This document shows, one piece after another, positions 10,739-21,429 of a stretch of 29,149 nt of DNA (position 1 is its first letter; the number at the start of each line of letters is the position of its first letter). The stretch covers positions 1 through 29,149 of the forward strand of contig BQKZ01000009.1 in NCBI GenBank assembly GCA_036244855.1, read 5' to 3'. This DNA comes from Temnopleurus reevesii. Taxonomy: Eukaryota > Echinodermata > Echinoidea > Temnopleuroida > Temnopleuridae. The notes under the pieces were generated by a model. It did not search any database and was not told where the DNA came from. It saw nothing but the letters and a program-made list of their open reading frames with translations. The translations under genes were made by a program, and so were the position numbers.

Positions 10739-10750
10739 TGATTCCAGTCC

Positions 10751-12355
10751 GCTGTTTGCAGAGTTTCAGGGTTTCACTCGTCGCCTGCTCCAACCAATCG
10801 GTGCCTTACTCGTGCTGATGGAGAAAAAGAGAAGCTCGAATCAAGTCTGCGCATCGTTTCAGCTTCTTTTTATTGCAATACCTTCAGCTGAGGTGCTAAA
10901 ATTAACCCTAAGATTTAGGTATCTGGATTGACGATATATATTTAAATATAAATCATGTGATTGTTAATAATTTCATCTTCAATATCTAAAGTTAATTTTG
11001 TAACAATTATTCAGATTTAGGACATTATATAATTAAAAAAAGAACAGTCATTCTTGTTTGGTAACTTTAGGACGTTGGTATACCAATCCAGTTAAACCTT
11101 ACCCTATAGTGTTATATACATCTGTGTATCCTATTTTGAAGTGTTGCTAAGAATTTTTGGCAGATTTAAAGGGAATCTCATTTATTAAAAAAAATACTTC
11201 AGACTGGTACGTGAATTTGCAAACAATCATCCTGCATATATACCACTTTTATAACTTTAAGTACTTAGCAGTTGTTTTGTTTAAATCTATTTCCTGTTCT
11301 TAATCAATAATTTCTTGTTAATGATGTGAAAAGTCTGTTTGCATTGTTTTAATGCTGTACAATCATAACTGTTAAATATACAAACAATACTTGTCAACAA
11401 CATTCGTGTGTTATGTTTACCAGTTTGTACGCCGAACAATAATTAACATACGGGCACCTTTGACGTCATACCCTCCATAGCAAGAGTTCGTTTATGCGAT
11501 ACATGCGGATATTACTTCTTTGTTACAAATCCTACCCCAGGAGGGCAGAGAATGGTAACGATCCTTTCTCAAGAACACGGCGTGGTGCATGGCACCCAGC
11601 AGTATTTATAGAGAAGTGAGTCATGTCTACAGTTGTCGAAGTTATGCGCAGAGGGTTCAAGAATAATGCTATAACAGTTGCTACGTACTTTCCTCTAGTC
11701 ACGTGAGATTAAGAACATAGACAGTTGGTCCGTCTGGTAAACATCGATGCACGAAACCGGTACAAGAATTACTTCTTCTCTGGAAATAGATTTGTTGGCC
11801 TAAAAGTTTTCAGTTTTAGGCCATATGTTTTGAGATGTCGAACATTGTTTATAGAGCAGACGTGAAAATGCAGCGCATATTGTAAAAAGTTAAACTTTGC
11901 CCCAATAGAACAAATGTCAGATGGAGTTCTTGAAAGATGGGTACGTCGAAGAGGAAGGATGTACGGTATGGGAAGGCAGAGAACTTGGGGGAATTCAAAC
12001 CTTAAAATGGTTATAGCTGAGTGTGTGGTACCATACTAGTTAACAAAAGTTTTTAAATAGAATTCTAAGATAGGATGTCAACAACTTTAATTCATAGATT
12101 ATGGAGAAAATACATGTACTGCCACAAGGTATGTTGACACTATCAGAATTCTCAGTTTGTGTTAGTATAAGCGTAATGAATTGGACTCAAACGAACAGCT
12201 CTTAATAGGAAACTGAAATTGCTTCAAACAAATATGTTTACACAAAGTTATATCATAATATAACAGATCAAATATTAAATTTAATTAAAGGCTAGAATAA
12301 TTACTTTGAATGTTCAAACAAAGAATCAGTTTCATATGTAAAGTATCGACTTGAG
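10751..12355. other. No gene recognised; second CRE palindrome
   Basis: AT-rich, T-rich unique-looking sequence. TGACGTCA occurs at 11461-11468. No repeat of the preceding tandem unit was found after 10750. Confidence 0.45.
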
Positions 12356-12477
12356 ACTAAGGAAAAGGTACAGTTTTGCACCTTCTTCAGATTACTCGCT
12401 GAAATTACATTAAATGGGTGCAACATTGCACCTTTTCTATAAATTTTGCACCCTAGTTAGTGAACACTTTTCTTAGT
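12356..12477. mobile_element. MITE-like element with ACTAAG(G)AAAAG ends and GCACC palindromes
   Basis: The left end is ACTAAGGAAAAGG and the right end CACTTTTCTTAGT, inverted relative to each other. Inside are the palindrome GGTGCAACATTGCACC and further TTTTGCACC blocks, one pairing as GGTACAGTTTTGCACC. Repeated self-complementary GCACC motifs and inverted ends suggest a small foldback element. Confidence 0.5.
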
Positions 12478-12489
12478 GTGTGTATGTTA

Positions 12490-12760
12490 TTGCACATGAA
12501 CTTGTCTGGCCGAGACAAGGTCTGGCGTTGAGACAACCCTGTCCTGTCCATCATCGCAGCACGTATTACGCCATGGTGTCACATGGGCCTGTACCTTTAA
12601 CCTTTCCAATAGTAGGGGCAGGGAATCAAATGACAAGATTTATCAGTCCATCGATCGGTGAGGAGGAGGTGCCCTGGCCCAGGCCTTTCGGCGGCCAGAC
12701 CTGCCAGCGTGGGCACCAAATTACCCGCATACACGTCATGCCGGGGCTGCAAGTATAACA
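12490..12760. other. GC-rich, hairpin-rich island of unknown nature
   Basis: This stretch stands out as GC-rich against AT-rich flanks. It has a perfect 7-bp stem CTTGTCT/AGACAAG (12501-12519, 5-base loop) and a nested structure at 12668-12717: outer stem GGTGCCC/GGGCACC, inner TGGCC/GGCCA, and GCC-TTTC-GGC at the tip. Both strands have modest open frames. The minus-strand one, after an acceptor-like CATTATACAG, reads SEFKCYTCSPGMTC, superficially like the start of a Ly6/uPAR domain, but the following cysteines do not fit. No known RNA family is recognised. Candidates are a structured ncRNA, an isolated exon or a regulatory element. Confidence 0.45.
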
Positions 12761-13709
12761 CTTGAATTCTGACACAGTATCTGTATAATGAGATGCCTGT
12801 TCAATATATAAATAATTTCTTTTATCATTATTATTATTTAACATAAGTATGTTGATTTTCAAAATAGGATGGCCTACGAGGTGTCAGTAACGGTACCTAC
12901 TCTATGAAGAAGTTAAAGCTGCAGTGATAAGCAAGGGGTATTGACCAATTTACCTCGAAATGATTCCGTTGCACAAAGATTTAGGGTGACAGCCTATTAT
13001 CCTAGAACAACACCTTGCCACCCTAATGATTTGTCTGTGGAAAATATTCTGGCGCCACACGGAGAAGATATGGCGTTGATTTGTTCTTTTTTGCAAATGT
13101 AGCATTACAATAATTGACGGTGCGTTCATGTGTTGACTAATAGAATATAAATTACATAAACACTTATACTGACTAGTACAAAAAAATACACATACTTATA
13201 GATCCTTCCTATCTCAATAACGTACTTAGTTACCAATATAGCGCATCGTGTTCACCGTGCCAGCGAGCAGCATGGACCACCAAACGAGCATTCTCATCGA
13301 ACACCATGACGGCATTCTAGAAGTCGCATGAAACATAGCTGGATTAAGATGCAGTAACTTTATTAAGTCATAAATACTAAGTGTTCCTTATTGGACGAGA
13401 CATCCTTGGGGCTGCATTCCAAAAGTCAGCATTGCAAAACAGGTGCATGGTCAAGTTAATGTCCCCATTCATATACAAAATTTAATCCCGCAATATCGTT
13501 GGTGGTATATCACTTTGATCCTTCATTGTGATGTTTAATAAAATGCAGATATTTTACATTTATCAACGCTAAGTTGTGATTTAAATTATGATTGATCCAG
13601 CTATGAAGTATTTTGATTTAATAAAGTGTTATTCAGATTAAGGGTGTTCGAAATATTATGAACATCATCAGCAGTATAGCAGCAGTTGTAGACTGGTAGA
13701 ATTAGTAGT
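12761..13709. other. No gene recognised
   Basis: AT-rich sequence with a short inverted repeat TTAGGGTGACA/TTGCCACCCTAA at 12981-13026. Confidence 0.45.
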
Positions 13710-13890
13710 ATTCATGGTATTAGTAGTGGTGGATGGTTGTGGTAGGGACGGGGGTTGTGGTGGTGGCGTTGGTGGTGGTGATGATGATGGTAGTGGTAGT
13801 AGTAGTGGTGGTGGTGGCAGTGGTGATAGTGATGTTTTAAGTGGTGGTAATGGTGTTTGTGGTAGTGGCGGCGTTATAGATTCTAAATCA
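13710..13890 (+). repeat. GGT/GGC trinucleotide-type repeat
   Basis: An imperfect run of GGT, GTA, GAT and GGC triplets. It yields a glycine/serine/aspartate-rich frame on the plus strand, treated here as an artefact of the repeat. Confidence 0.85.
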
Positions 13891-13952
13891 TGGTGGTAAC
13901 GATATTACATGCAGCAACGCCCATATTTAGTTTCGGTGACAGTATCATTATT

Positions 13953-14105
13953 ATCTCTCTCCCTGTCTCTATTTTTTTTTTCTCTCTCACTCTCACTCTC
14001 TCTCTCTCTCTCTCTTTCTTTCTTCCTTTCTCTCTTTCCTTCCCTCACTCTCTCTTACTTCCTCCCCTTCTCAACTCCTTCCAATCTAACACTCCGGCCC
14101 ACCCC
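13953..14105 (+). repeat. CT-rich microsatellite with T9 run
   Basis: TCTCTC and CTTTCTTTC runs, including nine or more T near 13972-13980. Both plus-strand frames here are low complexity. Confidence 0.85.
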
Positions 14106-14566
14106 CTCTCCACCTTAAATCGTTCTCTGTCTTCCGATCGATTTACCGACTTATTCATTTACATTCATATTAAACTTGAGAGCTAATCTAATCGAAACAA
14201 AATAAAAGTACACATGTGAAAAGGGGTGAATCAAATCTATCAAGTCGACAGGTTCGCCGGAGGTCTGTAGCGATCTTGAAGAGTAACAGTCTATTTTTAT
14301 GGCATGCATCGGCATATTTAATATTCCATTATAGCTGCTAAGATACTAATCTCTGCGTCGGAGACCTTGAGGCTATAGAAAGAAGCTCATATCATTGTGG
14401 GTGTGTACAACAGACGAATGAAAAGTGTAATGTATTCAGGGTCACCCCTTCTCGTGTAGAATGTAGAATGTTGGGAAACGAACATTAAAATACAAATAGA
14501 TTGAAGGATATTAGAGAACATTTCTCTCTAACCAATTGAATTAGTGAGTCATTGGAAAGGGTGAAC

Positions 14567-14859
14567 GTTTTCACTCTAAAAAGGAATGATGTTTCACTCT
14601 TATCCGAGTGGTTATAGGGTTAAACCTCGCTTTCCCTATTCAATTTTAATGTTGTTTTTTTTTCCGAGTGGCATACTTCTCGTTTTCAACCACTAGAACA
14701 GGATCCTCCATTCATCTTAATAGAAAGGACTTAAATGAGGGACAATCCCTTCGGCAAGCACTTTTCCACGGGGAAAATAATGATATTTCATCAGGAAAGA
14801 TTGGATTAGCTCTCATCTCAGGAATGGAATAATACTATTACGAATTTTAGTGTGAAAAC
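14567..14859. mobile_element. Possible decayed MITE bounded by GTTTTCACTCTAAAA
   Basis: GTTTTCACTCTAAAAAGGAAT at 14567-14587 is matched in inverted form by ATTACGAATTTTAGTGTGAAAAC at 14837-14859. The CACTCTAAAA motif resembles the end of the element at 17312. Interior CACTCTTATCCGAGTGG-like text recurs in part as TTTCCGAGTGGC at about 14662. It is heavily mutated and the boundaries are approximate. Confidence 0.4.
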
Positions 14860-14994
14860 TAATGATCTCTTTTACACCTAGTCCAAAATTACGTTAAGAG
14901 AGTAAACGTCTGATTTTTAAACTCTGTTCTAATTCCTACAACATCAATTAACTCTCAGAGTACGACTGGTGCCTCAGAAGATATCCTTCCAATG

Positions 14995-15215
14995 TCTCGC
15001 ACACCGCTACGCCATCGAGCTTAGAAATGCGCTAACACCACCAACAGTGTTTACACATCTGCTACAGATCGACATTAATCGACAATTATGATTCACAAGA
15101 CCAGTATGGGTCCCAAACACCATAAGTGATTTCACATGAATGAGTCGGAGAATAATTCTGTAATTTAAATAAAGTGCTGAATTTCAATGAGTTTGGTCGG
15201 ATTATCGCTCATAAG
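14995..15215 (+). repeat. Direct duplication, copy 1
   Basis: This matches 15471-15672 in the same orientation. Shared blocks are CTMGCA…CTA(C/G)CCAT, AATGCGCTWAC, AGTGTTTNCACATCTG, AGATCNA, CACAATNNTNATTCAC, AGTGCT and TTTGGTC(G/T)GATT. It is clearly diverged with small indels, so an old duplication or two insertions of one element. Confidence 0.6.
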
Positions 15216-15269
15216 AATATCTCAATCATTTTATTATGTCATGGAGCGGGAAGGAACTTTGTTTATTAG

Positions 15270-15470
15270 GCATTATTTATGCATTAACTTATTAATGCAT
15301 TAATTAGCTAATTAATCAATGCAATTAGTACAATTAATTTGAAGATAAATTTATGCATCAATTTACGCATTAATCTATGTATTCATTTATGTATTCATTT
15401 ATTTATTTGTTTATTCATTCATGTATCAATCTATTTATTTATTCGTGCATTTATTCATTTGTATCTTTTT
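15270..15470 (+). repeat. Degenerate TTTATTCA/ATGCATTAA-rich low-complexity tract
   Basis: Successive imperfect TTAATGCATTAA, CATTTATG and TTTATTTATTCATTCATG units. Similar short tracts recur at about 15689-15717 and 15925-15950. Confidence 0.8.
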
Positions 15471-15672
15471 CTAGCATCTTACTAGCCATTAAAACAAGGA
15501 ATGCGCTTACCCCCACAAGAAGTGTTTTCACATCTGTTATTATATAGATCAATGTAAGTCCACAATCGTAATTCACGGGACAAAAAAAATAAATAAAAAC
15601 AATCAATTCAACACTGTTAGGAAAGCAAGTGCTAAAGTTATTTGGTCTGATTTAATTCTTGCCCATATTGGC
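15471..15672 (+). repeat. Direct duplication, copy 2
   Basis: Partner of 14995-15215. Both copies are followed by ATTTATT-rich sequence, and the ATTT-rich tract at about 15270-15470 separates them. The family is not recognised. Confidence 0.6.
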
Positions 15673-16589
15673 GTGAATACGCTAGGACAATCTATTTATT
15701 TATTCATTTATTCAAAATAATTGTTTAACATATAACTAACACGTTATAAGCCTTTATCTTTAATATTAAATCGAACACCAATTCGATGCTCCTTTGTAAT
15801 GCTATTCAATCCTAAACCGGCTTGTGATTGTTGCGTCTGCAGAGTTTAATTCACGGAGAACGGATCCATTGTCCTTCGACCGACTTCATTTTCCGAAAAT
15901 GGTTTGTATCGTATTAACTGTTCTATTCATTCATTCATTAATATACCTATAATTGTTTATTGCGTTCATCCATTAATTTGTCTATACTTATTCATCTTTT
16001 CATTCTATTATTTCCATATGTTGTTGTTTTAAACTTTTAATGACGGCCTAGCTGAATCATTCGTCGTTAGTAGGCCAACAAAATGGACGTTCAATGTTTA
16101 TCATTCGAACGTGACTTTTGAATACCAACTCCTCAACATTGAGCAGGAGCATGCTGAAATCGCTGGTCAATGTTTGATGAGGAATGTGCTGATGCAAAAG
16201 TGTGAAAAATAAATCAAAAGAAATTTCCTAAATTTCCTCTATCTCTGTTTGACGTGCTATCAAAAGCAAAAAAAAAACGGTTTGATTTAGACTATAAATA
16301 GTCAAGGAGAGGGGACACAAGTAAAAAATACAACAAAAGTTTGCAAAACATACCCGGTACTTCGTTTGATGTAGTTAAGTTAATTCATTCTAATGCGATT
16401 ATACATGCGTTGTGCTATCGGGTGATCAAACTACGTGTGTTATACAAGTAGATTAAACAATACATATTCATAAACATATTGCATGAACTATACTCGAATG
16501 AATGGGAGAAAGAACGGGTAATAAAAGATTTAAGATATAAGGGGGATTTAGGGATAAATAAGAGGGGCAGGGACAAAAAAATATTAAGG

Positions 16590-16606
16590 GGGGGGGGGGG
16601 GGGGAA
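16590..16606 (+). repeat. G homopolymer and suspect sequence next to an assembly gap
   Basis: A run of G about 14 long, followed by AAAAAGCCCCCC and then the gap. The homopolymer-rich text (also GGGGGATTTAGGG and GGGGCAGGGAC upstream) looks like low-quality read ends. Confidence 0.7.
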
Positions 16607-16634
16607 AAAGCCCCCCAAAGCTTTGAAAACCAAA

Positions 16635-16649
16635 NNNNNNNNNNNNNNN
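16635..16649. other. Assembly gap (15 N)
   Basis: Fifteen undetermined bases. Frames crossing it are meaningless. One further N lies at 22506. Confidence 0.99.
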
Positions 16650-16680
16650 CCCCCTCGACGTCTTGACCCTTCCACGTAGA

Positions 16681-16682
16681 GA

Positions 16683-16727
<45 letters not shown>

Positions 16728-16800
16728 GAGAAGAAATGGGAGAGAAAGAGGGAGGGAGAGAAAAGAGAGAGAGAGATGGAGAGAAGGGGAGAAAGAGGTT
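16681..16800 (+). repeat. (GA)n microsatellite
   Basis: A nearly pure GA/GGA/GAAA tract directly after the assembly gap; the repeat probably caused the gap. Confidence 0.9.
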
Positions 16801-17311
16801 ACAGAGAAAAAGAAGTTGATGGGGGAGGGAGAAAGATAAGGCTGGTAGAGATTACAGAATTCCAGTTTATTTGTTGCATGGATATGCTATCTCATGAGAT
16901 AGTTAGTTCACATCAAGATTAGATAGCAAAACAAATCTTTACACCAGAGAGAGTGGATCGCATCAGGAGAAAGATGATCAAGTATGGAATAACAATTCTT
17001 TATGTTTTGTATTATAAATCAAAATCAGAATCATTTCGTGTAAGAGGAGTTGGAACGACAGTGTTTTTTATCCTTGATAGCTTAAGTATGTTCACGTCTG
17101 CCTTAGATAACACTACAAAATAAGGCTATTTCTTTTGATGAAATTTGGTGTATAATTCATTGAATTCCAGTATTTTGTTTTACAAATAAATACAGGAACT
17201 TCCGCCTCCATACACTTAACAGGACTTTATACATTTCCCTTTTTCTTTCTTTTTCTTTTAGCCTGTTACCCACATTTCATTAATCAATGAGAAGAATATG
17301 CTTTGATCCTA

Positions 17312-17496
17312 ACACTCTTAAAAGGTTTGGGCAAAAAAATTTAAACATACTCTCATTACTCCTATCGGTTTAAATACGCACAACTTCTGGCGAAATGCAC
17401 AACTCCATTATATATTCGACATTTCTAACCAATAGTTGTCTTGACAATATGTTGACCAGTGTTGGGTTAACTTTTTACCCAATGTTTTAAGAGTGT
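17312..17496. mobile_element. MITE with ACACTCTTAAAA termini
   Basis: The left end ACACTCTTAAAAGGTTTGGG (17312-17331) matches the reverse complement of the right end CCCAATGTTTTAAGAGTGT (17478-17496), apart from a few central bases. A subterminal hairpin TTGGGT…ACCCAA lies at the right end. No clear target-site duplication. Elements beginning ACACTCTNAAAA are common in marine invertebrate and fish genomes. Confidence 0.65.
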
Positions 17497-18515
17497 CCCA
17501 GTCGTTGCTATACCACTAGAGTAGATAATAGACCATCCTTCTACCTGATATCCAAACTGATTCTCACGATTCTCTAATCACGCGGGCCATAATTTCATTA
17601 CCCTTTTACTCTATACTACCCCTCCAGGCTAATATTCCCCAGCAAAGGACGTTGTTTGTCCCTTTGAACTGAACGGGCTATGGTGGCTACTTTGTACGGT
17701 AAAAACAGGCCACGGGTCCCGTGAAGTTTGCGACTATGCACCAGCAACTGATGACCCGTTCGATCTCAACGATGACCCCTGGCGCTGAATCGCACCAAAC
17801 CAAGGCTTACCAATCGTTCGTACAGTCGTGAGTAGATCTACGCTCAGTGAATTTCGTGACTTCCTGGGTCACAAACTTTGCACCATGGTCACTGCTGGTT
17901 GGGAGAAATTGCGTTCTGGGTCACATATTTTGGATCCCAGTCCACGAACTTCATGTTACGTGGTTTGTGTTTGATAAATATATTCGTATGAGTACACACA
18001 CCGTTGCAAACGACTTATGTCCCTCTCCAAGGCAATATAGAGGTCATAGAGTGTAGGAAAGGGTCACCAGTCGTTTGCAAAGTCACGAGAGTACATCTAT
18101 AAAGTCACTTTTAAACTGTTCGTTGGTGGAATATCGTCAAGGGGCATGTTCAATAAAGCTGTTAGTAGAGGTACTTACGACTCACAACATCAAGACGCCA
18201 GTGGTATTTTGTTGGCCATACACAGTAGTCACCATAACGGGTAGATCTCAGGAGATCGCCATGGGTCACTAGGTCTTGGCAGGATTTATTTTCTCAACAT
18301 AAATGCTGGAGTTAAATTCAGCTGACATAATGGGGATAATGGTGTCCGCAGTGGACGTCACATGGGGGCGCATGGAGCGGAAAATCGGACCCACTGACCC
18401 CCTAATTGTCTACATTAAAGTACACCAAACTACCCAGGGCCCTTTTCGCGCTGTATTAACGTCATTATTCTTTCGAGACATATTTTGAAAAGAATCGGCA
18501 TATGGAGAAAGGATG
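17497..18515. other. No gene recognised; mildly GC-richer stretch
   Basis: About 17560-18370 is somewhat richer in GC than its flanks and carries several short open frames, none with a recognisable domain. It contains the doubtful MITE at 18060-18185. Confidence 0.4.
18060..18185. mobile_element. Possible highly decayed MITE
   Basis: The left end carries GGGTCACCAGTCGTTTGCAAAGTC and the right end GGGGCATGTTCAATAAAGCTGTTAGTA…TACTTACGACTC. This GTTCATAAAGCTGTTAGTA/ACGACTGGTGACCC arrangement resembles a short-element family frequent in marine invertebrates. Inversion of the ends is weak here, so the call is tentative. Confidence 0.25.
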
Positions 18516-18555
18516 TTGTGTGTGTGTGTATATATATTTGTTTGTTTGTGGGTAC
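18516..18555 (+). repeat. TG-TA-TTTG compound microsatellite
   Basis: GTGTGTGTGTATATATATTTGTTTGTTTG. Confidence 0.85.
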
Positions 18556-21429
18556 ACATTTTTCCCGGCCTTGCTGAAAAGCAGCTTTTAGCTGATATTA
18601 CACTTTTTACGGTGATTAAATAGAGATAATACAACATAATACAATATATGTATGTTTACAGCACAGGAATGTCCATGAACACTTCTTTTGTGACAGATTA
18701 AATAGTATTTTTTACGGTTTTGAGTGTCTTCAGAAAGTAAAATATAAATTCGATGTCGTCTACATTAACAGTTTTATTGACTCTAGTTTATATTTGTTTT
18801 AATCTTAGCACTGTGCAAAGCTTTTGGTCTAGGCTAACGAAGGCCCGTATATCTGCTTTATTTATATAAGTAGTTGCCGTATTTTCCCCCTTTTCCCCAT
18901 TATTTTTAAAGGAAAATAAATGATATGTTATCGATTTGAGTTCGTATAGCTTACCACCTGAAGTCTTATGCATTGTCGTTTCCTTTTTTTTAGATACGAA
19001 ATCATAGATTACCATCAACCAAACTGTAACAGCTCATCTATGATGCTTTCCAAATCGTGCCCCTCCCCCTTTATACAACATGGATCCGCCTCGGTGCATT
19101 TTATAAACTACATCATTACCATGGCAACGGTTTTACACGACATAAGCCTCGACTGGCAATGAACCAGCTTTATTGATAAAAAGTGGCGGCAATGTTTATT
19201 TCTTCAATACACCAGCTTTTCGACGGATTTATTAGCGTCATAAATCACCAACCGTAATACTTTAACCAACACCAACACAAAATGTTTCTCGGGGCTGGTG
19301 AGTTTGGGATGAAAAGCGAGTTTTATTAGCTCCTAGAAAGTGATTAGGAAGGCATGAAAATGCACGTATCCATCACCAAATGTAAATTTTTGAACGGTCG
19401 ACGAGTAGGTTTGACTAGGCAGAAATTGATGGTTTAGAAATGCTGGATTTGGGCACAAAACATTTTACCATCTTATAAGAAGGACAAAAGAAAGCACTAA
19501 AATCAAATTTAACTGCTTCATTCGAGTAAGTTATGTGTTAGATTGAGCCCTTTTTGTTTAAAAAATGTATTGTAATTTATTTATTTTAGCAAGAAACATT
19601 TTCATTCGAACCTAAAATATTTCACGGTGTGCCGGAAAATTGCGTTTGAAAATGTTAATAAAAATGTACAACGTGGTCATATCCTATTAAAGACAAAGAC
19701 ATGCTTCTTCAGAATTAACTTCATGAAGTCAAAAGCGGAATTATCATATTTTTGATAGATCTTCTAATATCGATTAACCAAGAAATAATCTAACATTAAG
19801 AATATCAGTAAAGTTAAAGTTTTTACTAACCCATTGACTACTGAACTCTGTAATCAACACAAACTTTATGAGGGGACTACCAAATTTCAGTAATAAATGG
19901 GTTAATATTTCTAAGTAATATTATGTAGATTGTAAAATATAAGGTACACTTCGTATGATAAGATTCTAAATGTTGGGATAAGTTCAAGGTATACTGACTG
20001 AACCCCCTGTGTTGACTGATGTAATTGGCGCCCTATAACATAATACGCTTTCTCAATCAAGCGGGCAGCCCAACTCCCCAACTCATCGCCGCAAGAAAAA
20101 TTAGCTTTACGATTCATTGATTTCGGGTTCTTTGCCGCCCCCTAGGCAAAAAACGCATCACGAACCCGCATCAAATATACATTATTTGAGGTAATTAGCT
20201 AGAAAAATTGCCTACCAAAATAGCGACGGTCTAATGAGGCAGAAAAATGAGATGATGGAAGTGCTCATGCTTTCCTATCGCATCGTAATGCTGACTTATC
20301 CTTGCGATTCATCGACGGTTGGAAATGGATTAACTTGCTATGAAAGGTTTGTGATTAGAACGGTTTGGTGATCATTACATTATGGAGGCTAAAGTAATCA
20401 TATTAAGGTGATGAAAAAAAATAGTAACTGTCGAAAATGTGGCGTATGTGGTATGATGATGAATGCAATATTGGATGAAAAGTGTCAATGACAATGCTAA
20501 TATGGTGTTTGGAGAAGAATAGAGGTGAAACTACGAAATAGGTCAGAGTTAGTAAAGTAATCTTGTTAGTTAATTATCTATCACAATTATTTGACTGCTT
20601 AAAGGGAATGAACACTTTTAAATATTCATCTTCTCTTCTTCTTCGGTTTGATTTGTTTGGCAATCAGTCATCATTGACTATTTTCGCCATAAAATTTCGT
20701 TTTTATATCACTTTTTAAATATACATCGTGTCATATCTTGTTAGCCTCTCGTCAAGGAAATAAATATATGAATAACAATTGTTTACTTCATTTGTGTTAT
20801 CTGCCCATGAGTATTACAAGATGACAAATTCAATTAGATTTAATGTTCAGTTACTGAACCTAAATAATTATATAGATTGTGATTTTATTATCTCAATTTG
20901 CTACCATTCAATGTACTATTTACGGCACTCAGGTTGATGCTCTTCATAGAAAAGATCAAGAAATTGAATCAGATTAAAAATTACAATTATTAATTTCTCT
21001 TAATTACATTTCAAGCGGCTTGAATCGATTTGCTCGCCTACAATATACTAAAATGTTAAGTTTATTTAACATTTTATTCATTCATTAAAATAAATTAAGA
21101 GCTGAACTTTGTGACGTGTCATCCCTAATAGACGATAAACACATTCGTTTAAATCATCATTCTAATGATGCGGTTTCTCCATCCATGACATTTGATAGAT
21201 GATTTTGTTGCACCGAAAGAGTTATAAGCCCCACTTCTATCGGATCAGACGGGACTACACATCGTCTAATGACAGGGATTGTAAACTGCGTATAGTGAGG
21301 CTGTGTATTGCCTTGATTGGAAAGGCTCTGCATTTAAGCTTTCAATTACCAAGGCAATTAAGAGGATTTGTGGGGGGAGAGGCGGTAGAGAAGGGGAGAG
21401 AAAGAAATGTTAGGTGTATACAGAAGAAG
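18556..21429. other. Long unique-looking intergenic sequence, possible regulatory DNA
   Basis: No gene or transposon piece is recognised in nearly 2.9 kb, unusual for this repeat-rich window. Around 19160-19260 several animal transcription-factor-like words cluster: TTGATAAA (GATA core), TGTTTATTT (forkhead-type) and TTTATTAGCG/CATAAATCA (homeobox/caudal-type). Near 20131-20150 TTTGCC/GGCAAA forms a short inverted repeat. Regulatory function is speculation. Confidence 0.3.

Larger units (their letters stand above)
10021..10750 (+). repeat. Three tandem copies of a ~225-260 bp unit
   Basis: Unit 1 is about 10021-10244, unit 2 about 10245-10490 and unit 3 about 10491-10750. Shared landmarks are CTACCTTTTT near the start (units 1 and 3), (T)TCTNTAANG around the ATG-equivalent at 10082, 10309 and 10568, GTATGC(T/A)CAGGTGT, ATACCAACATCGTTTACC, GGGACTCTGAGCTAAATCCT-like text and GATACCACGTAT near the end. 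By eye the cores are close to 88-90% identical with no internal indels, while the spacers differ in length (ATG-equivalents 227 and 259 bp apart). Each unit also carries GGTGTATATAATCTTATACC or a variant, a small imperfect inverted repeat. Confidence 0.85.
15673..17311. other. No gene recognised outside the gap and GA tract
   Basis: AT-rich, with short ATTCATTC runs around 15930 and the low-quality zone at 16540-16680. Nothing coding is recognised. Confidence 0.45.

Noticed and set aside
10021..10750. CRISPR-like array
   Set aside because: Three long tandem units with diverged copies and no uniform short repeat/spacer pattern; the genome is eukaryotic.
12981..13026. Short inverted repeat TTAGGGTGACA/TTGCCACCCTAA
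   Set aside because: Ten of twelve bases match; common by chance at this length, with no further structure around it.
13714..13899. Gly/Ser-rich open frame
   Set aside because: Product of the GGT repeat only.
19911..20117. Minus-strand 68-codon open frame in a slightly GC-richer patch
   Set aside because: No family recognised and no splice signals that would make it an exon.
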